A stretch of DNA of 64,000 bases from Actinomyces oris (GTDB lineage Bacteria; Actinomycetota; Actinomycetes; Actinomycetales; Actinomycetaceae), in the NCBI RefSeq assembly GCF_001553935.1, contig NZ_CP014232.1, forward strand, positions 2,480,001 through 2,544,000, written 5' to 3'. Below, one piece after another: positions 47,869 to 57,196 of this stretch. The notes below the pieces were generated by a model. It worked only from the letters and a program-made list of their open reading frames with translations, searched no databases and was not told where the DNA came from. How positions within the stretch are numbered: position 1 is the first letter of the stretch; every line of letters starts with the position of its first letter. The translations under genes were made by a program, and so were the position numbers.

Positions 47869-49119
47869 ATGAAGGTTCTTCTTGCTCCTGGCGGGCTGTG
47901 GCCCGAGCCCGCTGGAGTGCCTCTGGCGGGCTCGGGACCAGGTCTCGCCCCGGGCCGGGTCGCCTCCTGCCTGGCGCGTGGCTGGCGGGCGGTGCGCCCC
48001 CATGATGCCCTGACCCTGCTGCCCATGGCGGACGGCGGACCGGGCTCGGCCCAGGTGATCGCCCCCGATCAGGTCGTCTCCCGGGAGGTCATTCAGGGGC
48101 GGGGGCCGCTCGGACAGGTCAGAGAGGTCGACCTGGTGCGTCTGGTCCCCAGGGCGGCACGATCCGGGAACCGGCATCGAGGCGAGGCGAGCACCTGGTT
48201 CCTGGATGCCGCTCGGCTGTTGGCACTGCCGGCTGATCCCGATGAGGCGGCCCAGGAGGCGCTGGAGGGCAGCACCTCCGGTTTGGGAGAAGTTATCGGT
48301 GCAGCCCTGAGCCGTACCGGCCCCTTGGACACGCTCCTGGTGGGGATGTCGCGCTCCGCCGTTCACGACGGGGGCCTGGGAGCCATGGACGCGCTCGGCG
48401 GCCTACGAGCAGCCAAGGAGCTGCTGTCGCATCGCAGCCTGGGACTGGTCTTGGCCGACGACATCGCCCTGGGAGGCATGAGTGGTGCCGGGGCGGCCCT
48501 GGCGAGCATCAGTGCCATCAGCCCTGAGCGGGCACAGGAGCTGGACCGGCGCGCCTGCGCCCGGGCGATGGAAGTCGTCAGCGAGGCTCAGGATCTCGAT
48601 GCTGGTGCCGTCGGTCCACACAGGCCACTGCCTGTCGTCTCCGCGCTGGACGACGTCGGACCCTCCGCCTCCGCGCATGCGGGGGACTCCACCGGAACTG
48701 CTCGCCTGAGCGCGTCCACCTGGGGAACCGGGGCGGGCGGGGGCAGCGCCCTGGTGCTGCGGGCCCTGGGCGCATGGGCGCGGCCCGGGGCGCGAGTCAT
48801 GGCTGAGCTCGTCAGTTTGAGCGAGGCCGCCTACGGGCAGGACCTGGTCGTCGCCGCCTGGGGAGAGCTCTACGACGTCCTGGCCGACGGCGTCGTGGGC
48901 GTCGTCGGTCAGAACGCCGCATCCCAGGCGCTGCCGTGCATCGTGGTGTGCGGGCGCTGCGCCGTCAGTCGCGGTGAGCTGGCCGCCGCCGGCGTCACCA
49001 ACGCCTACGGGCTGCAGGAGTCTCATGCCACCGAGCCCTGGGACGCGACTGACTTTCACGGGCTGGAGGCACGGCTGATGGACCTCGGCTCCCGACTGGC
49101 CCGTACGTGGTCGCGCTGA
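47869..49119 (+). CDS. Divergent glycerate kinase-like protein
   Basis: 416 residues. It begins KVLLAPGGLWPEP and has PMADGGPGSAQVI, close to the PLADGGEGT motif of GarK/GlxK glycerate 2-kinases. VGMSRSAVHDGGLGAMDALGG stands in for the glycine-rich GGSATVDGGxG loop. The C-terminal half ends DVLADGVVGVVGQN with GLQESHATEP. Several motif residues deviate (Glu to Pro in the first, Thr/Val changes in the second), so enzymatic activity is uncertain. GGAGA about 8 bases before ATG 47869. Confidence 0.7.
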   Translation: MKVLLAPGGLWPEPAGVPLAGSGPGLAPGRVASCLARGWRAVRPHDALTLLPMADGGPGSAQVIAPDQVVSREVIQGRGPLGQVREVDLVRLVPRAARSGNRHRGEASTWFLDAARLLALPADPDEAAQEALEGSTSGLGEVIGAALSRTGPLDTLLVGMSRSAVHDGGLGAMDALGGLRAAKELLSHRSLGLVLADDIALGGMSGAGAALASISAISPERAQELDRRACARAMEVVSEAQDLDAGAVGPHRPLPVVSALDDVGPSASAHAGDSTGTARLSASTWGTGAGGGSALVLRALGAWARPGARVMAELVSLSEAAYGQDLVVAAWGELYDVLADGVVGVVGQNAASQALPCIVVCGRCAVSRGELAAAGVTNAYGLQESHATEPWDATDFHGLEARLMDLGSRLARTWSR

Positions 49120-49160
49120 GCGGATGCTTGACGCCAGGGCTCCGCTGCGAGTCGCGCGGC

Positions 49161-50174
49161 TCAGTCGATGGGGGCCGCGGCGGTTGAGTCACGCACGATG
49201 AGGTCTGGGGCGAAGAGCATCTCGGTGTCGGCCGGTCGTTGCCCGTTGAGCTGTGCGAGGAGCGTGGAGACGGCCGCCCGGCAGATGGACTCCACGGGCT
49301 GGCGCACCGTGGTCAGCGGCGGGTCGGTCATGGGGATGAGCGGTGAGTCGTCGTAGCCGATGACGGAGACGTCATGAGGAACTGACCTGCCCGTCTGGCG
49401 CACCCCGTGGACCACTCCCAGGGCCATGACGTCCGAGGAGCACACGATGCCGGTGCAGCCCTGCTCCAGCAGGTGCAGCGCCGCGCTGACCCCGCCCTCG
49501 TAGGTGTAGAGCGTCTCCACGATCCGCAGGGGTTCCTCGGGCAGACTCTCGCTCATGGCGTCCTCGTAGCCGGAGCGCTTGCGCTGAGCCGGCACCATGC
49601 GCATTGGCCCCATGGCCAGACCGACGCGCTGATGCCCCAGGGCGATGAGGTGATCGACCGCCATCCGGGTCGCCCGGCGGTCATCGGTGGCGAAGCCCGG
49701 TGCCTTGATGGTAGGCGCGTTGCCGTTGATCGTCACCAACGGTACGCCGCGCTCACGCAGGCGCTGGTAGCGGGTGACATCGCCGGTGGTGTCCGCGTGG
49801 CGTCCGGAGACGAAGATGATGCCGGCGACACCGCGGTCCACGAGCATCTCGATGTACTCGTCTTCGCTGATGCCGCCGGGGGTCTGGGTGCACAGCAGGG
49901 GAGTGTGCCCGGAGGGGGCCAGGAGCTGCTCGATCTGCTGGGCGAACAGCGGAAAGATCGGGTTGCTCAGCTCGGGCACGATCAGCCCCATGAGACCGCG
50001 GGAGGTCTGGTGCACCGACTCGGGACGCTCATAACCCAAGATGTCGAGCGCAGCGAGCACCTGCCGGCGGGTCGAGTCCGCCACGTTGGACTTTCCATTG
50101 AGCACACGGGAGACAGTTGCGGTGGAGACGCCCGCCTGGTCGGCGATGTCAGTGAGAGTGAGTCTCTGTGGCAT
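49161..50174 (-). CDS. LacI-family regulator (maltose locus)
   Basis: 337 residues. The HTH is LTDIADQAGVSTATVSRVLNG, hinge region NVADSTRRQVLAALDILGY, then the sugar-binding core ending VSVIGYDDSPLIPMTDPPL. AGGA lies eight bases before the start. It is the last gene of the minus-strand maltose locus, the usual place for an actinobacterial MalR. The operator at 54355-54380 carries the TTGCA/TGCAA half-sites expected for MalR-type repressors. Confidence 0.9.
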   Translation of the reverse strand: MPQRLTLTDIADQAGVSTATVSRVLNGKSNVADSTRRQVLAALDILGYERPESVHQTSRGLMGLIVPELSNPIFPLFAQQIEQLLAPSGHTPLLCTQTPGGISEDEYIEMLVDRGVAGIIFVSGRHADTTGDVTRYQRLRERGVPLVTINGNAPTIKAPGFATDDRRATRMAVDHLIALGHQRVGLAMGPMRMVPAQRKRSGYEDAMSESLPEEPLRIVETLYTYEGGVSAALHLLEQGCTGIVCSSDVMALGVVHGVRQTGRSVPHDVSVIGYDDSPLIPMTDPPLTTVRQPVESICRAAVSTLLAQLNGQRPADTEMLFAPDLIVRDSTAAAPID

Positions 50175-50368
50175 GAGTGAATCCTACGAAGAACGGTCAG
50201 GATGGAGGGGCTGACTCGCCTGAACCGACAGCGGAACGTCGCGTCCCTCGACTGACCATCATCGCAGGTCATGTCCCGTTCGTGGGAATCCGGGACGGTG
50301 AGGTGGCGCCGTCGGCCCCTGATCTTCGGCTGAGGGACCGGGGTGCGCGTGAAGTCGTCCGACCCTGA

Positions 50369-51298
50369 TCAGCCCTTGACCGCGCCCGAGATCGATCCGC
50401 CGACGATGTAGCGCTGCAAGTACTGGAACAGAGCGATCACCGGGGCCATGGTGAGGACCGCTCCGGCAGCGAAGATCCCCAGGTTGTTGGAGCGGTCGCC
50501 GACGAGCATGCCGTAGAGCCCCACGGCGAGCGTCTTCTGGGAGTTGTCGGTCAGAATGATCGAGCCCAGGAGGAACTCGCTGATGACACCCACGAAGGCC
50601 AGCAGGAAGGTGGTGGCGATGATCGGCTTGAGCGTGGGCAGAAGGATGATGCGGAAGACCTGCCAGTGCGTGCAGCCGTCGATGATGGCGGCTTCATCGA
50701 GCTCACGGGGAATCGTGTCGAAGGTTCCCTTGATGAGCCACACCTGCCCCAGTGCTCCGCCCATGAGCGCCAGGCTGTAGCCGGCCAGGGTGTTGAGGCC
50801 GAGGAAGGGGACGACCTGGCCGATGTCGGAGATCATCGTGTAGATGGCGATCATGGACAGGATCGCGGGGAACATCATAATCAGGAGCAGGGCGAGCAGG
50901 CCGCCGCGGCGTCCAGTGAAGCGGAACCGGGAGAAGGCGTAGGCCCCCAGCAGGGACAGGAAGACCTGAGCGGTTGCCACCACTGTGCAGATGATGATCG
51001 TGTTGAGGTACCAGCGCAGGAATGGGCCCCGTGCCCCGGATAGCAGGTTCTGGTAGTTGACCAGACTCACCTTGGTGGGGATCAACCCGGTGGATGCCAC
51101 CGTGCCCAGGGGGTTGAGAGAGGCGGAGATGACGTAGAGGACGGGGAAGGCTGCGAAGACCAGGGCAATGACGCCGACGACGTGTCTCCAGCCGATCTCC
51201 CGGAACCAGCGTGAGAACGGCATGTGATTCTCGATGACGACGCTGTCCTCGGAACTGTTTGATGCGGACCGGGACACGGGCTGCGATGAGGTGCTCAT
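50369..51298 (-). CDS. malG: Maltose/maltodextrin ABC permease MalG
   Basis: 309 residues, six membrane helices. The EAA loop is PRELDEAAIIDGCTHWQVFR, near residue 205. LSLLGAYAFSRFRFTGRRGG is a MalG-typical segment. It follows malF by 27 bases. The channel pairs with MalF and needs an ATPase not found here. Confidence 0.92.
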   Translation of the reverse strand: MSTSSQPVSRSASNSSEDSVVIENHMPFSRWFREIGWRHVVGVIALVFAAFPVLYVISASLNPLGTVASTGLIPTKVSLVNYQNLLSGARGPFLRWYLNTIIICTVVATAQVFLSLLGAYAFSRFRFTGRRGGLLALLLIMMFPAILSMIAIYTMISDIGQVVPFLGLNTLAGYSLALMGGALGQVWLIKGTFDTIPRELDEAAIIDGCTHWQVFRIILLPTLKPIIATTFLLAFVGVISEFLLGSIILTDNSQKTLAVGLYGMLVGDRSNNLGIFAAGAVLTMAPVIALFQYLQRYIVGGSISGAVKG

Positions 51299-51325
51299 GA
51301 TGATGTTCTTTCCGAGGTCGGCTGG

Positions 51326-52900
51326 TCAGTTGACGTCTTCGAGCTTCTTGGTGGCTCGGAACTGCAATGCGGCCAGGACGCCGGTGACGGCGAACAGGAC
51401 CACGGAGACGGCCGAGGCGAATCCGAAGTCCGAGCCGGCACGGCCGAAGGCGATGCGGTAGACCATGGAGATGAGGATGTCGGTTCCGCCGCGTGTGTAC
51501 TCCCCGGCCGGGAAGGGCCCACCCTCGGTCAGCAGCTGGATGGCATTGAAGTTGTTGAAGTTGAAGGCGAAGGTGCTCACCAGCAGAGGGGCGACGGCGA
51601 CCAGGAGCAGTGGGGTGACGATGCGCCATGTGGCCTGCATGCCACTGGCGCCGTCCATCTTGGCCGCCTCCTTGACATCGCCGGAGATGGACTGCAGAGC
51701 GCCGGTGCACACGATGAACATGTAGGGGAAGCCCATCCACGTGTTGGTGAGCAGGACGGCGATCTTGGCCATGGTCGGGTCGGACAGCCACGGGATACTG
51801 AGGTGCATCATCCGATTGATGAGGCCGAAGTCCTGGTTGTAGAAGTTCGACCACACGAGCAGCGAGATGAAGCCGGGTACGGCGTAGGGCAGCAGGAGGA
51901 AGGAGCGGTAGAGCTTCTTACCCTTGATACGATCATCATTGAGGGTCAGCGCCAAGAAGAAACCGAGGCCGAAGGTGAGCAGCACCGAGCCCAGGGCGAA
52001 GATGATGGTCCATGCGAAGGCCTTGAGGAACTGGGAGGCCAGGTTGCCCTCAGTGAAGAGCCGTGAGTAGTTGGCCAGTCCCACGTTCTGCTTCCAGGAC
52101 TGGGCCAGGCTCTCTCCCTCGGCGTTGACGAAGTGCTCGGACAGCCCCACCTTCTTGACCGAGTAGACGTCCCCGGTGGCGGTGTTGGTAATGGTGTCGG
52201 AGGACTTGTTGTAGACCATCCGCTTGGTTCCCTCGAAAGCGGTCCGGATGCCCTGAACCTTGACCGTGGTCTTGTCCGTGAAGGGAACCGACATGGCGCT
52301 GATGTCCTCGTAGGCGGTGTTGATCTGCCTGGGGGACAGGATCGTGTATCCCTCCGCCTTGGTCACCACGCCGTTGTCGACGGTGACGGTGCTGGCGTCG
52401 ACCTTCTCCAGCTTCTTCCCGTCACTTCCCCGCAGCACCTCCTTGGTCTGCGGATTGACGAGGAACAGTGAGAAGGGGCCCTTGGTGACGTCGCCGTCGG
52501 TCGCGACTGACAGACCATAGGTGGGAGAGTCCTCGGTGCGGACCATGGAGTTGTTGGTGATGGAGGCGATGGCCTCCTCCTTGGTCCCGCGATACCCGTC
52601 CCCGAAGTTGGTGAAGGAGGTTTGAATGGTCAGCACGATGGGGACGATGAGGAAGACGGTGAGGAAGAACGTGCCGGGGAAGAGGTACTTGGCGGGCACG
52701 AATCTCTTGGTCGAGTACAGCAGGAACATGGCCCCCGTGGTCAGGACGACGATTCCCAGCCACAACCACATCCGATAGGCGATAAGAAGTGGGACGAGGT
52801 AGATCGCTGCGACCAGCGTGAGGGACAGCACGATGATGCGACCGACGAGACCTCTGATGGTCGTGGTCTTCTCCCTCGGGGTGGTGGATGCGGACGTCAT
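51326..52900 (-). CDS. malF: Maltose/maltodextrin ABC permease MalF
   Basis: 524 residues. Like E. coli MalF it has extra N-terminal helices (three before about residue 95) and a large extracytoplasmic domain (about 105-280) after the third helix (TNFGDGYRGTKEEAIASI onward). The transport core follows, with the EAA loop VKEAAKMDGASGMQATWRI. This P2-type domain, which touches the binding protein, separates MalF from other CUT1 permeases and supports maltose as substrate. AAGGA about ten bases upstream. Confidence 0.93.
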   Translation of the reverse strand: MTSASTTPREKTTTIRGLVGRIIVLSLTLVAAIYLVPLLIAYRMWLWLGIVVLTTGAMFLLYSTKRFVPAKYLFPGTFFLTVFLIVPIVLTIQTSFTNFGDGYRGTKEEAIASITNNSMVRTEDSPTYGLSVATDGDVTKGPFSLFLVNPQTKEVLRGSDGKKLEKVDASTVTVDNGVVTKAEGYTILSPRQINTAYEDISAMSVPFTDKTTVKVQGIRTAFEGTKRMVYNKSSDTITNTATGDVYSVKKVGLSEHFVNAEGESLAQSWKQNVGLANYSRLFTEGNLASQFLKAFAWTIIFALGSVLLTFGLGFFLALTLNDDRIKGKKLYRSFLLLPYAVPGFISLLVWSNFYNQDFGLINRMMHLSIPWLSDPTMAKIAVLLTNTWMGFPYMFIVCTGALQSISGDVKEAAKMDGASGMQATWRIVTPLLLVAVAPLLVSTFAFNFNNFNAIQLLTEGGPFPAGEYTRGGTDILISMVYRIAFGRAGSDFGFASAVSVVLFAVTGVLAALQFRATKKLEDVN

Positions 52901-52990
52901 TATCTGCGGGTCCTTTCCAGAAGTGGGAAAGCAGTATGAGGAATAACCGGGTGCGTGGAGAAGCGTTCCGCTCTTCGGCGTCGAGGCGGT

Positions 52991-54277
52991 TTACGAGCCC
53001 TTGATCGACGCCTTGATGGTCTGGCCGACCCCGGTCATGGTGCTGGCGGGATCGGCCCCACCGACGATGTTGGCCTGAGCGCGTCCAAGGGGTTCCCACA
53101 CTGAGGACATGGCGGGGATCGCGGGCATGGGGTCGGCCTTGGCGGAGAGCTCCGCGAAGGTGACCATGTCGGGGTGCTCCGCCTTGAGCTTGTCCGCGAG
53201 GTCCTTCTGGGCCGGGGGCAGCTCGTTGGTGGGGAACATCGACGCCGCAAAGGTCATGTCCTTGGCTGCGTCGGCCACGAAGGTCTCGGCGAAGGCCTTG
53301 TTCTTTCCGTTGGAGGCGACGTAGAAGCAGTTGACCCCGACGAAGGGGCTCGCCTGACTGTCCTTGATGTCTTTGAATCCCGGAATGTGCGTGAGCTGGT
53401 AGTCGATGCCGGCTTTCTTGATGTCCGCCAGGGCCCATGGCCCCGAGATGAGGTAGGGGGCCTTACCATCGGTGAACAAGGAAATGTGGTTGGCGGCCGT
53501 GACCGACTTCCTGAGGACTCCCTGCTGCCCGAGCTGGCGGATCTTCTCCGCGGCCTTGATGGATCCCTCCTTGCCGATACCGAGGTCATTGGGATCGTAG
53601 GAGCCGTCCGGGTTCTTGCCGAACATGTATCCGCCGGCGGCGGTGTAGATCGGCTCCATGTTGTAGGCGTCGCCCTTCTCGTCGATGGCCTGCGACAGGA
53701 CGAGCTCGGTTCCGGCCGCCTTGCCGGCCTCGATCATCTCCTCGATGCTGGCCGGCTGGGTCACTGAGGTCAGTGCCTTGTTGACGAACAGGCCCAGGCA
53801 CTCGACGGCGTAGGGCGTTGCGTAGATCTGGCCGTCGTAGGTGACCGCCTTGAGCGCGATGTCGGAGTAGTTGGATTCGGCCTCGGGGCTCAGAACGACC
53901 GGCCGGATCGCGCTGTTCTGCACCAGGTTGCCGATCCAGTCGTGTGCGCCGAGGACGATGTCAGGGCCGTTGCCGGCCTGGTTGGCGGTGATGAAGTTGG
54001 GCTGCAAGTCATTGGCGACGGTCTGGACCGCCACCGAGATGCCCTGCTGCTTGCCCCAGGTCTTGGCGATCTCCTTGAGGGAGTCCGCCTTCTTCTGATC
54101 CGCCCAGATGACCAGATCGGCATCGGAGCCGCCTGCCGAGGCGTCAGATGCCTGTGAGGCAGCGCCGCCCGAGGCCGCCGTACCCGCAGTATTGCGCGAG
54201 CCGGAGCAGGCGGCCAACGTTGGCACGGTGGAGGCCAGAGCGGCCATCGTCAGGAAGGATCGGCGGGTGGGTGCCAC
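52991..54277 (-). CDS. malE: Maltose/maltodextrin-binding lipoprotein MalE
   Basis: 428 residues. The start is GTG 54277, with AAGGAGA seven bases upstream; the frame is open further but lacks a site. The signal TRRSFLTMAALAS is twin-arginine-like and leads to the lipobox TLAAC (Cys24). A Ser/Ala/Gly-rich linker of about 25 residues follows. The mature domain (LVIWADQKKADSLKEIAKTW, and SGPWALADIKKAGIDY) is typical of MalE. First gene of the promoter at 54332-54380. Confidence 0.92.
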   Translation of the reverse strand: MAPTRRSFLTMAALASTVPTLAACSGSRNTAGTAASGGAASQASDASAGGSDADLVIWADQKKADSLKEIAKTWGKQQGISVAVQTVANDLQPNFITANQAGNGPDIVLGAHDWIGNLVQNSAIRPVVLSPEAESNYSDIALKAVTYDGQIYATPYAVECLGLFVNKALTSVTQPASIEEMIEAGKAAGTELVLSQAIDEKGDAYNMEPIYTAAGGYMFGKNPDGSYDPNDLGIGKEGSIKAAEKIRQLGQQGVLRKSVTAANHISLFTDGKAPYLISGPWALADIKKAGIDYQLTHIPGFKDIKDSQASPFVGVNCFYVASNGKNKAFAETFVADAAKDMTFAASMFPTNELPPAQKDLADKLKAEHPDMVTFAELSAKADPMPAIPAMSSVWEPLGRAQANIVGGADPASTMTGVGQTIKASIKGS

Positions 54278-54331
54278 AGGGATTCTCCTTCGAATCAGAT
54301 CCGCAGCGAGGAGTTCCTCGCCTGGCACCAT

Positions 54332-54380
54332 AATTTAATCGGCTTATGTAAAGAATGCAAGAGACCAATGAAACTTGCAT
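54332..54380 (-). promoter_or_regulatory. malE promoter with MalR-type operator
   Basis: On the minus strand TTGCAT (complement of 54355-54360) and TAAATT (complement of 54332-54337) are 17 bases apart, a good -35/-10 pair. The inverted repeat ATGCAAG/CTTGCAT (54355-54361 and 54374-54380, 12-base gap) covers the -35 box, so a repressor bound there would block RNA polymerase. The half-site resembles Streptomyces MalR sites. Leader length to malE is about 48 bases. Confidence 0.75.
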
Positions 54381-54389
54381 CCGTGTGCC

Positions 54390-55616
54390 CTAGGCAACGG
54401 TTGTGGCCTCCAGCCACGTTGTCGTCGCCGGGGGCACGAGCAGACGTCCCCCGTCCTGACGCAGGGGCTGAGAGGACAGAAGAACTTTGGCCTCAGCCGG
54501 CAAGGTGACGGGGGAGTCGGAGGTGTTGACGACGACCAGGACGCCGCGGACCAGGAAGGCGAGGGTCTGGGGCGGGCACCACTCCAGGCCAGTGACGAAG
54601 GCCAGGGGAGCGCAGGCCAGGTTGTACTCGTGCCGCACGTGGGCCGCGTGGCGCACGGTCGCTGTCGGAGAGCCGAACTGAGAGGACTGCACCTGCGTGT
54701 GCTCAGCCACCATGTCGGCCAGCTCCAAGGGAGCGGTCGGCTTGTCGGAGTCGGACAGGGCGATCTCATCGCCCTGACGCAGGTAGAGCGAGCCGGGCAG
54801 GGCCAGCATCATGGCCTGCAGGGCGAGCCCTCGACGCAGCCGTTCATCTCGGTTGACGGAGTACCAGCGCTGCCCGTCTCCCGGATCCAGGTGCTCGGAG
54901 AGAATGTGGGGAGGCAGGAATCGCCAGGTGGGGGGTGCCCCGAAGCGGTCGTGCTCGTCCAGCGACCGGGTCAGGTGGGACGTGAGCGACTCGGCGTTCC
55001 ACCGTGTCAGCGTCAGACAGTCATCGCGCAGGTGGTGCACCCAGTCGTCCTGGAGGTGATGACGCAGTGACTCCGGGTAGTCGGCGGTCACGTCGGCACC
55101 GATGATGCCCTCGTCGACGTACTCGGCCAGCTGGCCGTGCAGCATGGCGCAGTAGGTACTGAGTCGATCCAGCCGGATTCCGCTGGTGAGCTGGGGAGGG
55201 ACGATCGTGCCCAGGTCGATGCCGGCCGCACCGGCTTGCAGGTAGGCCTCCGAACGGCGCAGCAGGTCGTCTGCGGCTTGCTCGAGACCGGTGACGAAGC
55301 CCGTGGTCTGCTTGGCGTAGGGACCCGTGATCGGACCAAGCGCTCCGGAGATGCGCACGATGGTGCGCAGTCCCTGCTCGCCGGCTTTGTCGATGAAGCG
55401 GCGGATCGAGTCCATCTCGGTGTCCACATCGAGCAGACTCGGACGGATGAGCACCGCGTCCATGCCCAGGTAGAGGGCGTGCTCGATGATGGGATCGGTG
55501 CGGTCCAGCTCGGCCGCCCCCATGGCCGGTGAGGGGATCTCGTAGACCAGTGCATGGCGCCACCACTCTTCCGGACCGTCGTAGGGCCGGTGAACGAGGG
55601 TCGTGGTGGTGGTCAC
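54390..55616 (-). CDS. Degenerate GH13 (alpha-amylase-type) protein
   Basis: 408 residues. GTG start with GGAAGGGAGA upstream. It has the ending of an alpha-glucosidase barrel (ALPGSLYLRQGDEIALSD) and a C-terminal beta domain (LAFLVRGVLVVVNTSDSPV), and an early barrel start (WWRHALVYEIPSPA). However, the catalytic loops are altered. The nucleophile region reads AGAAGIDLGTIV without the Arg of GxRxD. The NHDxxR motif is replaced by LSEHLDPGDGQR, and the protein is about 150 residues shorter than usual GH13 glucosidases. It leads the maltose operon, so a sugar-binding or regulatory role is possible. Confidence 0.65.
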   Translation of the reverse strand: MTTTTTLVHRPYDGPEEWWRHALVYEIPSPAMGAAELDRTDPIIEHALYLGMDAVLIRPSLLDVDTEMDSIRRFIDKAGEQGLRTIVRISGALGPITGPYAKQTTGFVTGLEQAADDLLRRSEAYLQAGAAGIDLGTIVPPQLTSGIRLDRLSTYCAMLHGQLAEYVDEGIIGADVTADYPESLRHHLQDDWVHHLRDDCLTLTRWNAESLTSHLTRSLDEHDRFGAPPTWRFLPPHILSEHLDPGDGQRWYSVNRDERLRRGLALQAMMLALPGSLYLRQGDEIALSDSDKPTAPLELADMVAEHTQVQSSQFGSPTATVRHAAHVRHEYNLACAPLAFVTGLEWCPPQTLAFLVRGVLVVVNTSDSPVTLPAEAKVLLSSQPLRQDGGRLLVPPATTTWLEATTVA

Positions 55617-55805
55617 AGCAGGTGTCTCCCTTCCGCCGGGCGCGTGCCCAGGGACTTGACGTCCAAGAGGTGATTCATCGATGTGAGGAGGATGCGTGGC
55701 GACCACAAGCTGGAGGGATCGGGCACCGGCGCTCCCCTGGGGCGGTGTCGGAGGTGTCGGAATGGTGACGACCATGGTAACCCGCTTCTGCGCTACCTTG
55801 TGACC
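55617..55805. other. Divergent spacer between the GH13-like gene and dgt
   Basis: About 190 bases. It holds CTTG-ACGTC-CAAG (55655-55667), a short palindrome with CTTG/CAAG arms like those of the malE operator, which may be a second repressor site. It also holds the -10 box TACCTT (55794-55799) six bases before dgt. No gene is seen. Confidence 0.45.
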
Positions 55806-57128
55806 ATGTCAGCGCAGAAATCTGGATCCGAACCTGTGCGTGTCGACGGACGGGCCGCACTTGACCTGTCCGAGGGGTACCAGGCGCAGGACGTGGACCG
55901 CTTCGTTCACGAGCAGGCGAAGAATCCTCAGCGCACCCCTTTTGAACGCGACCGGGCTCGGGTCCTGCACTCCTCGGCGCTGCGGCGCCTGGGGGCCAAG
56001 ACCCAGGTGCTGGGGCCCGGCGCTGACGACTTCGTGCGCACCCGGCTCACCCACTCCCTGGAAGTGGCGCAGGTGGGGCGTGCCCTGGGGCAGGCGCTGG
56101 GATGCGACCCCGACGTCGTCGATACCGCCTGCCTGTCCCACGACCTGGGTCATCCCCCCTACGGGCACAACGGTGAGAAGGCGCTCGACGTCGTGGCCCG
56201 CCAGATCGGGGGCTTCGAAGGCAATGCCCAGACCTTCCGAATCCTCACCCGGCTGGAGCCCAAGACCCTCGACGCAGCCGGGAGGCCGGTCGGCGTCAAT
56301 CTGACGCGGGCCAGCCTCGACGCCGTCGCGAAGTACCCGTGGCTCAAGGGCAGGGGACCGGGTGGTCCGGACGGGCGCAGCGCGCGTAAGTACTCCTCCT
56401 ACGACGACGACGCCGAGATCTTCGCCTGGATGCGTCAGGGGGCCCCAGAGGGTAGGCGCTGCATCGAGGCGCAGATCATGGACCTGTCCGACGACGTCGG
56501 CTACTCCGTCCACGACGTCGAGGACGCGATCGCCCTGGGGCGCCTGGACCCGGCCTGCCTGACCGACTCCAAGGAGGTTGATGGGCTGCTCGAGGCCACG
56601 CGGGCCTGGTACGGCACCGACCTGAGCGCCGACACCCTCGGGGCGGCTTTCGAGAGGCTGGCCGGCCGGCCCTACTGGATCCGCTCCTACAACGGCTCCG
56701 TGGCCGACGCAGCGCACCTGAAGAACCTCACCAGCGAGATCATCGGACGCTTCGTCTCCGCTGTCGCCGCCGCCACCCGCCAGACCTACGGCGACGGGCC
56801 CTTGACTCGCTACGAGGCCGAGCTCGTCATTCCCGAGGAGACGGCCGCGGAGATCCTCCTCCTCAAGGGCATCGCCGTGCGCTACGTCATGGAGCCCCGT
56901 GAGCATGAGCCGGTTTACCTGCGTCAGCGCACCCTCATCTTCGATCTCGCCGACGTCCTCATGACCGGCGGCGGGAAGGGCATTGACCCGGTTCTGCTCG
57001 ATGCTTGGCACCGGGCCGAGAATGATGATGCGCGCCTGCGGGTGGTGGTCGACCAGATCGCGTCCCTGACGGACACCTCCGCGCGGGCCTGGCACGCCCG
57101 GCTGTGCGGCATGTTCTCCGAGGTTTAG
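55806..57128 (+). CDS. dgt: Deoxyguanosine triphosphate triphosphohydrolase-like protein
   Basis: 440 residues, HD-domain dNTPase. The metal site is RTRLTHSLEVAQ, then CLSHDLGHPPYGHNGE, and the distal Asp in MDLSDDVGYSVHDVED. The substrate segment YDDDAEIFAW is also present. It cleaves dNTPs to nucleoside and triphosphate; which dNTP is preferred is unknown. ATG 55806 follows TACCTT by six bases with no ribosome site (leaderless); a GTG two codons earlier is an alternative. In actinobacteria dgt commonly precedes dnaG, as here. Confidence 0.93.
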   Translation: MSAQKSGSEPVRVDGRAALDLSEGYQAQDVDRFVHEQAKNPQRTPFERDRARVLHSSALRRLGAKTQVLGPGADDFVRTRLTHSLEVAQVGRALGQALGCDPDVVDTACLSHDLGHPPYGHNGEKALDVVARQIGGFEGNAQTFRILTRLEPKTLDAAGRPVGVNLTRASLDAVAKYPWLKGRGPGGPDGRSARKYSSYDDDAEIFAWMRQGAPEGRRCIEAQIMDLSDDVGYSVHDVEDAIALGRLDPACLTDSKEVDGLLEATRAWYGTDLSADTLGAAFERLAGRPYWIRSYNGSVADAAHLKNLTSEIIGRFVSAVAAATRQTYGDGPLTRYEAELVIPEETAAEILLLKGIAVRYVMEPREHEPVYLRQRTLIFDLADVLMTGGGKGIDPVLLDAWHRAENDDARLRVVVDQIASLTDTSARAWHARLCGMFSEV

Positions 57129-57196
57129 CTGTACCGATCGGGGAGCTCGTTCAAGCCCTGGCTCAGAATGTCGGTGCCCTCGCCTACGATGACCCT

